A stretch of 64,000 nucleotides of DNA, taken from Perkinsus olseni. Its lineage: Eukaryota; Perkinsozoa; Perkinsida. The notes under the pieces were generated by a model, which saw nothing but the letters and a program-made list of their open reading frames with translations, did no database searches and was not told the origin of the DNA. A program made the position numbers and the translations under genes. Positions 50,448-64,000 of the stretch are shown here, piece after piece; position 1 is the stretch's first letter; each line of letters begins with the position of its first letter. The stretch spans positions 1 through 64,000 of the forward strand of contig JABANN010000109.1 of the NCBI GenBank assembly GCA_013115125.1. The letters are read 5' to 3'.

Positions 50448-51614
50448 GCGCGTCAATGACGGTCCCGCGACATAATCTGCGAGCTCACAGAAGCATTCTC
50501 CAGCGGACTGTGGTACATCTCACTAATACAATCTACGTACCTGAAGGGGGAGCGATGAAGGTGATAGACACTTGCTACGTGACTTCCACCCATACTTCTC
50601 CAAAAGGTGCTTCAACTCGGTGCTACTGGACAGTGCAAATTTAGGATCAGCGATCTCTACTGTGCGCTGTGATAATCTTATAGGTAGTTCAAGTCGAAGG
50701 AACCTGAGAATCCGTCAAATAAGACCCCGAAGGAACGACGTGAGCAGTGATGAAGTGGCTTGCCTTGCGAGCCCAATTAGGCTGTGCTCACTGGACGCGG
50801 AACCCTGATGTTTGGAACCGGGCTGTTCTGGTCCGCCGAGGCTTGTTGTCGAGACGAACTCTCTCGTTTTGTGCAGGTCTCGCAAAGGGACGGCTGTGGC
50901 AGGTAAGACCGATAGGCGTTGAACCTGGACGGAGTAGATATCGCTCAGGAGCGCAAGCCGAACGCCAAGAAACTTGCAAACTTGACGCGCGAGCTCGACG
51001 TTCTCCCGAGATTATCCACGAAAAGGTCGTGACGGTCATGCGTGTGCCGGATTGCGAGTGATGCAGTTCTTAAGCAACGGAACGAGAGCGGGTGAGGCCA
51101 GTGTGCGACGTGATCTGATAACGGCGGCTGACCAATTGAAGCACCGTGCCAGTATCTGCCTGTTGGCTTGCATCCCAGCTCTTGCAGTAATTTGGCATAG
51201 CGGCCTCCAGCTCGCGTGTGTCATAGCGGCCTCATTTCTGCATGCTGCATCTATTGCGTTGCAGATCATATTAGTACTCGCCATACCCCCAGTCCACCTT
51301 CCCTTAGTACTACCAAATTCCAGCCGGTCCGTAAGCTCATTCCTCCGACGATCAATGACGGTGAAAAACAACTACCGAATAATAACAATACTCGAACGAA
51401 GCACACATCCTATTCTACTCCACCGCCCTTCCTGATGATGAGCGGCTGAACCCCTGATAGGATACCAATAGGCCGAGCCCGAGAACGAAACAACGACCAA
51501 AGGGTACCATGAAACCAGAAATAACATTTTGGGCGTATGCGGCACTACAACAAATCTGGGAGTCAACTTAAACCACGATGACAATACCCGCACGGACACA
51601 CATCTTGAAAAGAC
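50448..51614. other. Spacer holding the MITE-like copy 2
   Basis: Upstream of the kinase and downstream of malate synthase. Part of 50448-50800 may hold the missing first kinase exon (for example QSAGECFCELADYVAG, minus strand). A plus-strand frame near 50930-51030 reads well but has no partner. The MITE-like element is annotated separately. Confidence 0.35.
51083..51247 (-). mobile_element. MITE-like element, copy 2
   Basis: Inverted relative to the copy at 1395-1553. The ends are GTGAGGCCAGTGTGC (51092 region) and GCGGCCTCATTTCTGCATGC (51226-51245), imperfect inverted repeats of each other. An internal inverted motif GGCATAGCGGCCTC lies at 51193-51206, and the core matches copy 1 around TGCTTCAATTG (on the minus strand, ~51145-51135). 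It lies in intergenic DNA between the kinase and malate synthase G. Confidence 0.6.
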
Positions 51615-55049
<3,435 letters not shown>

Positions 55050-55203
55050 GATGTCAGGGGAAAAGGAGCGAACAACAACGCTGACAAGAAATGGAGAGCA
55101 TCCCCCATCCGAGCTCAAGTCGCTGTAATGTTTAAAAAGAACCACAAACAAGCATGTTAACATGGTGCAAGCATATGTAAGTCCGCCAAGCATCTTCTTG
55201 AAC

Positions 55204-57326
55204 CTACACCAAGCCGCCCCCCTCCGACGCCCACAGCTGCACGAGACCGTCGCTGGAGACGCTCCACATCAAGTGACTGGCGGGGTCCATTTTGAGACAA
55301 GTCTGCACACCTGCAGGCGGCCAACATCACCGGGGCGAGTTGATCGTCATGACTCACCCCCAGCTGATCCATCAGAAATTAAACGTCGGTGTAACTGAGC
55401 GACGAATCGGACGGAGATAGGTCTCCTAAGCGCGTACTGGGCGGAGTGTCCGGCCGCAGCTCCAGCTACATGCCACTGAGCCAGCACCAACACTGATGAG
55501 CGGCCCGTTGTCGAAAGGGCCGTAGTTGAGGGACAGGACACGGTCCGCCGTTGGCGCCATCGACGTCGTCCTGCTTGAGGGATGGGGAACTCTCAGCACG
55601 CATGCACAGACGCCAAGATTTGAAGCACCTCCCGGGAGGGTACGCAGACTCACTTTATCTCGCCGTCTTCGATGCTCATTTGAATGACTGCTGCCTTCAC
55701 TGCATCGCCTTCGAAAACCCTTAGCAGCCCCGATGCATCACCAGCGGCGAAGAGTGGCCCAGCGGGAGCCCTCGACGAGGACTACTGCACAACACACCCA
55801 ATCTTGAGCTCTCGCGTACCGGCGGCACTCACTCGACCACGACCACTGTCACGCCAACGGCAGGACGGCTTCAACAGACAGGTCACACGGGTGATGCCTA
55901 GGAGCTCTTCGTGTGGAGCTACTCGAGCCACTACTTCCATTAAGCCCAAGTGTAGTATCTAAGGTTGACCTGGAAGACAGACGATCGGACACGGGCTCCG
56001 AGCTATGATAGAGGAGGTTGGATGCTCAGCATCATCGATCTTGCTGTACGCAGTGTCATCATACGCCACGTAGACGAACTCCTCATCAGCCGTTAAGGCA
56101 GACACGCTGGCCGGTGCTGATCATGCAGGGTGGCATCTCAAAGCCTGATCACTACTCACCACTGAAGCAACCATCCAGTAGGCAGTCTCGTGACTTGTTC
56201 CAAGACTTCAACTCGCTGCCTTCGGCCGCAATAATATGACTCCTGGTGACCACCTAGGCGGGAATCTAACCAGGTAGGTCATACTGTCGTGAACTGACCA
56301 TCAGGCCCGCAGGTCCATCCGCCGTAGTCTCCGTCAGCATAAGCTCCTTCACGGTCGTCGATTCCTGAACGTTCAAGCACGGACCGTGCTGCACGGTCCA
56401 CAAAGGAGATGGGTCGGCCGCGACCATGCCTCACTGGCGACGTATAGTCCAGTATTCGGATCTGTGGCGACATCGACTGGTCAGTAGCTTCAACGCCAAC
56501 ATAACAGCAAATGTAACTTGCATGAGGCTGGCCGAAGAACGAGATGCTGTGGAGCTGCATCGATGACGAGTTCGTCCTGAGAAGCAGAAGATCGAGTGAG
56601 ACTCGCTGAAAACAACAAGAGCTACCCAATCATCAGCTCATTTAAGGGCTCGACATCCAGAGAGGGTACTTCACCACACGACGAAGTTGGTGGTGTGGAG
56701 AGCCGGTACCTGCAACGAACGAACTATGAAGGGTGGGAGAGGCTGGTCGACCTACATCCGGATCATGGACCCGCTACCACATGCGAGGGTGTATGACACC
56801 TGAGGTCAGTCAATGCCCACGACGAGCCGCGATACCAAGTAGGAACTCACCGCCGATCGTGCACTGCTTGACCCCTCTGATCGCTCAACGTCAAGGGCGA
56901 CCCTGATCAGCACGAGTAAAACCGCACCAGTCGATCGCCTCTAACAAGGTTGGATCCACCCTGTCCATATCCAGTTTGTGAGTGGCAACCACGTGCAGAG
57001 GCCAGCCGCCTGTCACCGATGCCCCGACCATCGGGGTATCGTCTTTGGATCTTCGGACGCAGCAGGACAAGTGAGAAGGAGGACGCGAGTCTGATGAACA
57101 GCAGCCGTAGTCGCCTGCGTGACTGACAAGCCCACCTGCCGTAGACGGCGTTGACGATGATGTAGCAATGCCCATCGTGAATGGAAGATGACACGAAATA
57201 AAGTCGATCGACAGCTCCGTAGTGATCACTTTTAGGGCGCGCGCGATTCACTTTGCGCGTGCGTACAACGCGCTGCTGATGTCGAAGCGTGTCTCTTGCA
57301 AGGATGTCCGTGAGAGCCTCGAGCAA
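55204..57326 (-). CDS. WD40-repeat protein
   Basis: Several blade-like segments can be read: HYGAVDRLYFVSSSIHDGHC (~57220-57160), GWPLHVVATHKLDMDRVD (~56980-56920), SPQIRILDYTSPVRHG (~56450), PLFAAGDASGLLRVFEGDAV (~55760-55710), RVLSLNYGPFDNGPLISVGA (~55540-55490) and a last blade SHLMWSVSSDGLVQLWASEG, then stop at TAG 55204-55206. The LFAAGDASGLLRVF and SDGLVQLW strings are typical WD40 blade ends. An exact family cannot be named. The gene sits 155 bp upstream of malate synthase G on the same strand. The joins between exons and the start (taken as near 57326) are provisional. Confidence 0.55.
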
Positions 57327-57568
57327 GCAAGTTGGCCTGGGCCGCAGCTGGAACGCGTCACTGGATCACAACGACCCGAGTGATTGAGGTGAAGCGGGGT
57401 CGAGGCTCGTATTAGAGGTCGGAAGCACGTCCACTTCCGGTCAAGCAGCCAGTCGGGAAAAAATTGCCACAGGTAAGATGGACCCGTGAGGAGGAACTCA
57501 AGTGCAAAACAGATTAAACATAAAGAAAAGTCAACAATAGGAATGATAGTCCCGCCGGGACAATCAGC

Positions 57569-59500
57569 TCATGCGTGACGGAGCTTCTGCAACGCTGCTG
57601 TGAAATCGGGGCCTTCGATCACTCCGTACCTGAGGACATCCCTCTGGGAATCCAACACCGATCAGTGAGCCCTGTGACGAATCTGCCAGTGGATGGTTCA
57701 CCCAGGAGGCGATGCAACGAGATGACGGTCTTCTGGCACCCGCAAGAAGGCCTACACGAGCGTCTTCAGAACGGTCAATCATTCGCTCGCACAATTTCAA
57801 AATTGAGACTCTTAGCGCTATGAATGGGTGATGACCTTATTCTTATTCTGAAGGAGCACAGGAGAAGCACCCTAGTGCGAACGACCCGCTGATTCTATCA
57901 CGGAATGAAATGCGGCAGAAAGGACTTGACGCCCAGGGACGCCTCACTCAGTGATAAAGGCCGAGATCAGCTCGGCCGGCGTCACGTCGAACGCAGGGTT
58001 GCAAACCTCGGTGCCTGCCGGGCATATCAGTTTGCCATTAACCTGACCATTCACGGCTTCCAGGCAGCAGCCACGCAATCAGGAGGAGCTACAGTGGTGA
58101 CTTCGGAACCGTCGCGCTCCTCAATAATGATGTCCGCACCCGTCTTGCATGCCAAGTCCAGCGTGGAGGTGGGCATACAACAATAGACAGGCACTCGATG
58201 GTACCTGCCCGACCGCGACCCTTCCATCGGTCGCCCCTTCGACAGACAGGCCTACCGTGCAACGATGGCCAGATTGTAAGTGCCAATCTTGTTGGCTACA
58301 TCACCATTAGCAGCCACGCGGTCACAGCCGAACACCACCGCATCCACGGACTTCGATTTCATTATCTGAAGATGGACGATACGCAAGGGCCTCGCGTTTG
58401 GCGTGTTGATGGCACATGCCCTGACATGCCGTCCGTGATGAGCCTATGAGGCACGCCTTGCTGTTGCAGCTCGAAACAAGTGAGGGATGCTCCCTGCATG
58501 CGCGGCCTCGTCTCGTCAACGTAAACCTGCCATGACGATGGTAAGCTGGGAGGCTCGTCGAAGACGGCCGTTACACGAATGTTTCCTTTTCCTACTTCCT
58601 CTGCCAGACTGTAGCAAACACCCAGAGCTGTGCCGTGGCCGCAGGTAGCTAGGAAGCCTGAAGCACTCGCATTGGACACTCCCTATGTTCACGTGCTCGA
58701 CAGAGTGCCCCCTCACCAGTGTTGCAATGATGGATGAGCCTGATCGGCCTCTCATCACCACACCTGCTGAGTATATGCGCAGCGCCATAAGCCCCCAACC
58801 TGACCCAACATGGAGAACAGACGTTAACATGTACCCGCCCATTGCGGTTAGTTTCGGGACGTTGAGTTGAACCCTAGGGCCCGCGATCGAGGCAACGAGC
58901 AGCTTCAAAGCTCCTATACGACAAGTGCAGGAGCTGCCCACTTTCGATTGGCTATGATGTCCTCCTTGTGTATCATCTCAGCCGCCTCAACAACGCCCCT
59001 GACGTCAACTCCACCGTCGCGGAGGCCTGCCTTGAGCGCCACTCCTGTTGCCCAGCTCAGATTGACAGCAGTAGGGCGAGCACTGCAGATGAGGCCTTGC
59101 CCTAGGAAGCTGCCTAGTGTCGACACTCCTGACCTGTCGATATATGCTTTCGCATCGAGCAGAGCGTCATGCTCCACCTTCCCGAGGTCTTGCTGCAGCC
59201 TTAGGGCCTCCAGAGCGAGGGCGAAGGCTCCAGCGGATCCTATCGCCGGGGCGCCGCGCACCTACATGGACTGCCTGCCATTATTAATCTTTCGTTCTCA
59301 ATTTCATGTGGGGATTGCGTTCGAGGTCGATCACGCCCGCAAACGGACGGAGGCTTTCCGCACACACCTTCATTGTCTTTATGACGTCGAAAACGTCTTC
59401 CTTGCTCGTACACTCAACATACGCTATTTGGTGCGGCAGCATTGATTGATCGAGTACCCGAAGAATGGACCGCCTGTCTGACAGTGGAACACCATTAATG
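57569..59500 (-). CDS. MRI1: Methylthioribose-1-phosphate isomerase
   Basis: Aldose-ketose isomerase of the methionine salvage pathway (MtnA/eIF2B-alpha fold). Exons in order: [20 protein letters not shown] and [20 protein letters not shown] (~59490-59380), [20 protein letters not shown] (~59260), [11 protein letters not shown] (~59080), an [10 protein letters not shown] region, [20 protein letters not shown] and [11 protein letters not shown] (~58530-58420), [20 protein letters not shown] (catalytic Asp region, ~58330-58270), [18 protein letters not shown] (~58000-57950), and a last exon [19 protein letters not shown] with TGA 57569-57571. The family's catalytic Cys region (usually TxCN.G) was seen as [13 protein letters not shown], which reads TCGHGTALG. 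The first exon (before GINGVPLS) is not resolved and may lie near the hairpin and repeat just upstream. Confidence 0.85.
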
Positions 59501-59526
59501 CCGTACCACAGCCGGCGGAACCCTTA

Positions 59527-59569
59527 GTGCTGAGAGACGTGGCGACTGTAACATGCACAGCACGATGTA
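59527..59569 (+). repeat. 43-bp dispersed repeat, copy B
   Basis: GTGCTGAGAGACGTGGCG...ACAGCACGATGTA, 38 of 43 identical to the intronic copy at 2571-2614 (minus). It lies just upstream of the readable MTNA exons, and a large hairpin (59624-59744) follows ~55 nt downstream in the same orientation, as at copy A. Confidence 0.7.
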
Positions 59570-59623
59570 TAAGGCAAGCTCCTTTCGTCATAAGAGGGTC
59601 TAGTCAGCATTTCAAGCTCGTCG

Positions 59624-59744
59624 TAAGGGATGTTTTACTCTGGTGTGGGCGACTTCGAGGGCGTTTTCATCGCCAAGCATTCACCTCGGTCGGACGTCGG
59701 AAACGCCCTCAAGACACCTCACACCGGTGTAAAACACCCTTAAT
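59624..59744. repeat. Large imperfect hairpin, ~120 bp
   Basis: Left arm 59624-59668 (TAAGGGATGTTTTAC ... CGAGGGCGTTTTC) and right arm 59699-59744 (GAAACGCCCTCAAG ... TAAAACACCCTTAA) are inverted over about 40 bp with a few mismatches and one small gap, around a ~30-nt loop. The size and structure fit a MITE or a foldback element. It lies upstream of the MTNA gene. Confidence 0.75.
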
Positions 59745-61073
59745 AGGGAGTAACAGCTCCTCGCGGGACCGGATGGCTCGGCGAGTACTTACCTCCTCCA
59801 CTCGACGGGATGAACTGGAGGCTAGAGACGCCTGACGCCATTAAAGATGGCGTGAAAAAACTGCTGAACCTTTCGATGCTCGTCGAAGACTGCACGAGGG
59901 CGTGCTTTGATCCAGTTTCCGGAAAAAATTCCATCGTGTGAAATCGCCGATAGCAGCGTAGAATCGGACGGAGTAGAATCGCGCACAATGTATGATCAGA
60001 TCAGTTCCGGCGGACGATTCGTTAATTGGTCCCGGTAGCCACGAGTGAGCGATCTCCGGGAAGTCCTGGCAGAATCGACTGTCACCAGAGACGACGTTGC
60101 AAACTCCGGCTTCACTGAAGTTGCCGCAATGTTCGAGTATCGTCAGAGTTGCATGGGTTGGCCTTAAGGAACCGCCGAATCGGTACGTAAAATTTAGGGC
60201 CGAGAGGTGCAAGAATCGACGGGAATTTCTGCGCCTTGCTCGTGGCCGGCATGTGAACGGATGGTACCATCGTACCATCGTGCTCGGAGTGGTCTTAATT
60301 GCATCGGTGTCCGATTGAAGGGAAAACCAATTGTTTACAGTACTCATCACGATCGAAGCTGACACTGAGGCGAACGCTGTTCCGGGTACTCGTGAGAGAA
60401 GATTCACCGTGCTTTGATTGGAAACGAGATTAAACACGTACAATATGGTAGATTACACGGGTCGCAAGTGGCATGCTCACCAGCCCGGAGCATCCAATCG
60501 AACAGTATGTTGAAGACATCCCCGTGAAGTCGCGCCCTCGCCCTCCGAACGCAGTCAGCTATCGATCATGGATTTCTGATACGTGCGCGATCATCCCAAT
60601 TACGTGGCGCGTCAACCGCTCGAAATTTCCATTTCCAGCCTGACCTGCCTTCGTCGCATGCTTCAGTTGCAACCAATACTCCAAAGCCGCTTTCTCGACT
60701 ATGTACTTATCTTCTGTGGGGGATGGATTCTACCAGACGTGTCGCTCGTTAAAACTCATTTCGCCTTGAGCCAGGAATTCTCAGTGGGGTAAAGAAGTCC
60801 TCCTCCCCCTCTGGCGATTATCGATCGTAGTTGCCAACCCTTTTTAAATTCTGTCTTGCAACATGAGCCGCGATTCTGACGAGCAGCAGGCGTCGGGCTC
60901 TCGAGCTGTGGACCATGGTAGGCCACTGTTGCTACAACAATGCCGCGGTCGCCTTTATCCTTCTCGAATAGCTGTCTTCGGTCCATCTTAAGCCGTGCGG
61001 TCGCACTTGTGGCCCAGAGCATCTCCTTTAAGGGAAGTGAAGAGCACGATAGAATTGCAGAGTTTAACTGAGC
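59745..61073. other. Gene-free stretch
   Basis: A 200-codon minus frame (59841-60443) has no motif or splice context. CCATCGTACCATCGTGCTCG at 60267-60286 contains a tandem 9-mer (CCATCGTAC). The DNA up to 61073 presumably includes the promoter of the next gene. Confidence 0.35.
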
Positions 61074-63720
61074 ATGGTACGCTTGGATCTTGCGCTGAGC
61101 GCTTCTTTCTCAGGCTCCGGGACTTCTGAGACCCCCGAGGACCGTAAAGCGAGGTTGATGGCGGCCAAAATGTATGACGGCTATGGCGACCGTTGCCGCT
61201 GATGGTAGCAGGCCCTTCTCAGTTCGATTTTTCTCAGGCCGGAGCAACGCTCTTATGACTATCTCTCTGACGAGGACAGCCTTTGCTCGGATTATGAAGA
61301 AGGTAGCGGCGAGTGAGCTGCCTCGTCGTTGTCGATGTGCGGTCGTCTTAGTGTCGTCGGATGCATCTTCAGCAGCGCACTACGCCTCGGTCTCGAACGA
61401 TGGCGGGCCTCGAGGCATCAAGCGGGTATGGATTACGTTTTTGTGTTGATGCCGTGACCATTGAGCGTCTCAGGTTCGTCGGACGAGCTCACCACGAGCG
61501 AGCCTTCAGAAGAGATGTTCCTCGGATATTAAAAAGCGGAAGATCTCTTGTTCTACCAGCTCTAGCGACAGTGAGTCTGAGCTTTTATGATAAGCCTAAC
61601 TATTCACGGCCGCGGTTTCTGATGCAAGAAAGCATTTCGTGGGTCTCTCCATCGTACCTTGAAAGCTCCTATGAGCATTCGTCGGCGGGGATGTTGCCTT
61701 GACGAGAACTCGGGTCGTGTCCCATCGGGTGGCGGCTACAGCCTCCCCGCAACCTCCTACCATTGTCTTGTTAGACTGTCACACGCTGGCAGAAGCGCAC
61801 GAGGAAGGTCGGTCGCCTAGGGCCGCAAGTGGTCTCACCGAGGAGCTTTGTGGCCCAGCCTTCGATGACTACTGCAAGTGCGACGACCCGCAGGATCCGG
61901 TGTCGTTGGTAAGCTTCGTGGGGCATTCTCGGCGACGTGTAGGCTGTCCGGTATTCGCGACAAGCTCGGAATCCCGAGTGATCAGCGACCGTGCCAGTTG
62001 ATGGTGGTTTGCTTCAGCAACGGATTTGGGTCGAAGGCCAAGACGGCGGTCGGAAAGCTAGCGACGAGATAGAGTTTCTGTTTTCGTATTATGAAGATGA
62101 CAAGTTCATTAGAGGTGAGTCGCCGCTTTGGGTGTGTGCATGCGTGCATACTCACTGTGCAGGATTCTCCATCACAACATTGCAGTACATGCTCCGGCAG
62201 CCTCGTCCGATTCAGCATCCCGTCAGTCGAAAGGTCATACCCGATTCTGTTCTGGAGCGGGCGGAGCAAATGGTCAAGGTAGCGAGCTTCGCCGGCCGCA
62301 TGGGTGAGGTGTCTTTATCTTGCAGCATCTAGAGTCAACCGGTGCAATTGACCCGGTCACTGTGAGAGACCTAGCATCCGTACCGCTCAAGGACCTGACA
62401 AGGCGGGACGTGCAGCAGCTCAGCTTGGAGGTACTTGGGGGGTTCACTCTGTGCTAATGTATGCAGCCTCGACTGGTGATTGCTGAGTGCTTCAGGTGTG
62501 GCAGTTGATGGCTCGGCAGTCGGTCTACGTCGAGGAGGACACTCTGGTCGATATGGACCGGGCACAACTTTGTAATACGGACTTTAGCTCCCCTCTTCTC
62601 AGCAGTTTCTCGGCTCAGTAATGCTCAACTCCGAGCTTCGGTCGATGTTCACCGAGAACTTCACTGTGGAGCAGCGGCGGCTGTTCTATCCCCCGGATGG
62701 CACCCCGTTTATGAAGATCCACGAGGCGATTATCGGAGGCAGCGAGGTGGGCTCCTCGAACTCGGCAGCTGCCTGGCGCCAGCAGTGATGCTGGTTAGGA
62801 CATACCTCCCAGCTCTCGGTCGTTGGGTGCTGTGCAGGGCATTCTGAGGGACTTGCGGACAGTAGGTTCACGTTCATCGTTCCGTCATGGGCGGCCTGGG
62901 TAGACGAAATACTTTAGGCCCGTCCTGAGAGGCCTGTCCTGTGATAAATGTGTTTGGGATCTCCTCGATGCCGTGATGGGAGTTCTCGCCGGAGTGTGGA
63001 AACTAGGGTTCGCGCGGAGTGTGTCGCAGAGCTCTGAAATGATCTGGGTTGTATGGTAGTAGTGGGTGATTGCCTCAGATACTCACCAACGCCCCTGAAA
63101 ATATGAAGTTCATGGTCTCGTATGTCATAGTGGGGGCGCTGGCAGTAGTCAGTAGCCCCATCAGGGCCAGGTGAGTTCTTCGGAATGGGCCGCAGCTCCG
63201 CTCCGGCCATACCCCTTATCAAGGGAAATGTTATAGCTTTGTTGGCGACGGACGAAGTAGATACGCTGAGGGATGGGAATCATTCGTTGTAGACCCCGAC
63301 TGGGGAAGTTGCCGGTGTAGTCGCAAACACTCATGCAACGTCAGGAGTGCACCACACTTGGTGTGAGGCGGTACGCCTAGGTGCTGACGGTCTTTTGAGT
63401 GCTGAGGGCTTCGGCACAATCGACTGCGGACCGTATTGTACACACGATGTCGTCGTATGACGGCTCGCTGTGAGTTTTAGCGCTTGATGAGGTTGCATGG
63501 AGCGCATGTGGCGTGCGGGTGGATGAAAAGCTGCTACGAAGTATCAATGGCGGGAAGGATCGGGTTTAGGTACATGACTGGACTCAGTCATTCTTTCGAA
63601 ATCCCACCAACGGGTATACATGGTGACGATGGGTACTCGTCTGACGGGGATGATGGCGAGTTCGGCCATGGCGTTGAAGAGGATGATTCTGACGGAGAGG
63701 ACTTGGGTGACGAATTCTGA
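61074..63720 (+). CDS. Unrecognised Ser/Lys-rich protein with acidic tail
   Basis: ATG 61074 gives MVRLDLALSASFSGSGTSET. In-phase splices join KARLMAAKM to PEQRSYDYLSDEDSLCSDYE, then HYASVSNDGGPRGIKR and a basic, Ser-rich part (RRTSSPRASLQKRCSSD, KKRKISCSTSSSDSESELL) that looks like a nuclear localisation region. Later exons: RVVSHRVAATASPQPPTIVL, DGGRKASDEIEFLFSYYEDD, FSITTLQYMLRQPRPIQHPV, DLASVPLKDLTRRDVQQLSL, VWQLMARQSVYVEEDTLVDM, GSVMLNSELRSMFTENFTVE, and an acidic end (SSDGDDGEFGHGVEEDDSDG, LGDEF) at TGA 63718-63720. The folded middle and acidic tail suggest a nuclear or chromatin role, but I do not recognise it. The exon path between ~62750 and 63480 is unclear; this could be two genes. 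Confidence 0.5.
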
Positions 63721-64000
63721 CAAGTCGTCATACCAACTTTTTTGAAGATTTCGGCGGCTTCGCTGACCTACTACTTTTGTTAATATTTCCGTTCTGTCAC
63801 AATTCTTGCCAGCTCGATCTGGCACCAGCAGCAGCCGCCCGTATCTCCTAGAAGAATCAAGAAAGAGGATTGCCGGGGCGGCGGCGGCGAGTGGAAAACA
63901 CTATCGAATGCTATAGTCGTAGCTGTAGGTGTTGCATATTTATCATCATACTACTACTAACATGACGTCCCGCTTACTTGCACGGTTAGTCATCGTCGTC
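63721..64000. other. 3' flank at the window edge
   Basis: T-rich 3' UTR-like DNA, then a GGC repeat (63876-63891). At the very edge the minus strand reads GACGACGATGACTAA, which could be an acidic C-terminus and stop of a gene beyond the window; too little is visible to annotate. Confidence 0.3.

Noticed and set aside
50930-51033. Plus-strand frame reading AKKLANLTRELDVLPRLS
   Set aside because: Reads like protein but has no flanking exon, and an intron-like segment overlaps it; not supportable.
59841-60443. 200-codon minus-strand frame as a gene
   Set aside because: No recognisable domain, no start context; likely a chance frame in non-coding DNA.
63986-64000. Minus-strand DDDD-stop at the right edge
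   Set aside because: Only four codons visible; could be chance.

Overview
The window is nuclear DNA of a protist with many small spliceosomal introns. Standard stop codons fit every gene read, most introns are about 31-65 nt, a few reach 180-270 nt, and several genes have no intron at all. The gene set (two tandem Sec24 genes, an ISWI remodeller, a plant/alveolate-type CPSF30 with three CCCH fingers, malate synthase G, MTNA, a mitochondrial-type protein kinase) and the gene style suggest an alveolate, most likely a perkinsozoan (Perkinsus) or close relative. That assignment is inference, since no rRNA or spliced-leader gene is present to prove it.

Layout. 1-331 is the 3' end of an unrecognised gene. 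1.7-7.6 kb on the minus strand holds three tandem paralogues of an undescribed-looking family with two U1/matrin-type C2H2 fingers and a shared C-terminal motif YAPNG-x-LLPPG. 9.9-20.4 kb (+) holds two tandem COPII Sec24 genes, each with proline/glutamine-rich ends. 23.9-30.3 kb (+) is an ISWI chromatin remodeller (SNF2 ATPase, SANT, SLIDE). 30.5-32.4 kb (+) is a LicD/fukutin-like nucleotidyltransferase-fold protein. 32.8-37.5 kb (minus) holds malate dehydrogenase, CPSF30 with an RD/RE-rich tail and a small probably organellar protein.

38.3-48.1 kb is different. Two paralogous intronless TLC-domain membrane proteins flank a gene-poor island with small secreted proteins (one duplicated and decayed, one six-cysteine defensin-like peptide), a tRNA-derived element, short direct repeats, perfect hairpins and a cluster of TTGGCGAA words. 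48.8-59.5 kb (minus) returns to a dense housekeeping block: a PDK/BCKDK-type kinase, malate synthase G ending in the peroxisomal signal SRL, a WD40 protein and methylthioribose-1-phosphate isomerase. 61.1-63.7 kb (+) is an unrecognised Ser/Lys-rich, acid-tailed protein.

The functional links are modest: malate synthase G and malate dehydrogenase are both glyoxylate-cycle steps, and the two Sec24 paralogues would give two COPII cargo adaptors. The most interesting signals lie outside the genes: tRNA T-arm/B-box sequences inside spliceosomal introns, a GTA(G/A)TACT class of 5' splice sites, a two-copy MITE-like element, a 43-bp dispersed repeat placed beside a hairpin at both sites, and arrays of consecutive perfect hairpins. 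Gene boundaries were read by eye from translated exons and splice signals; first exons are the least certain.
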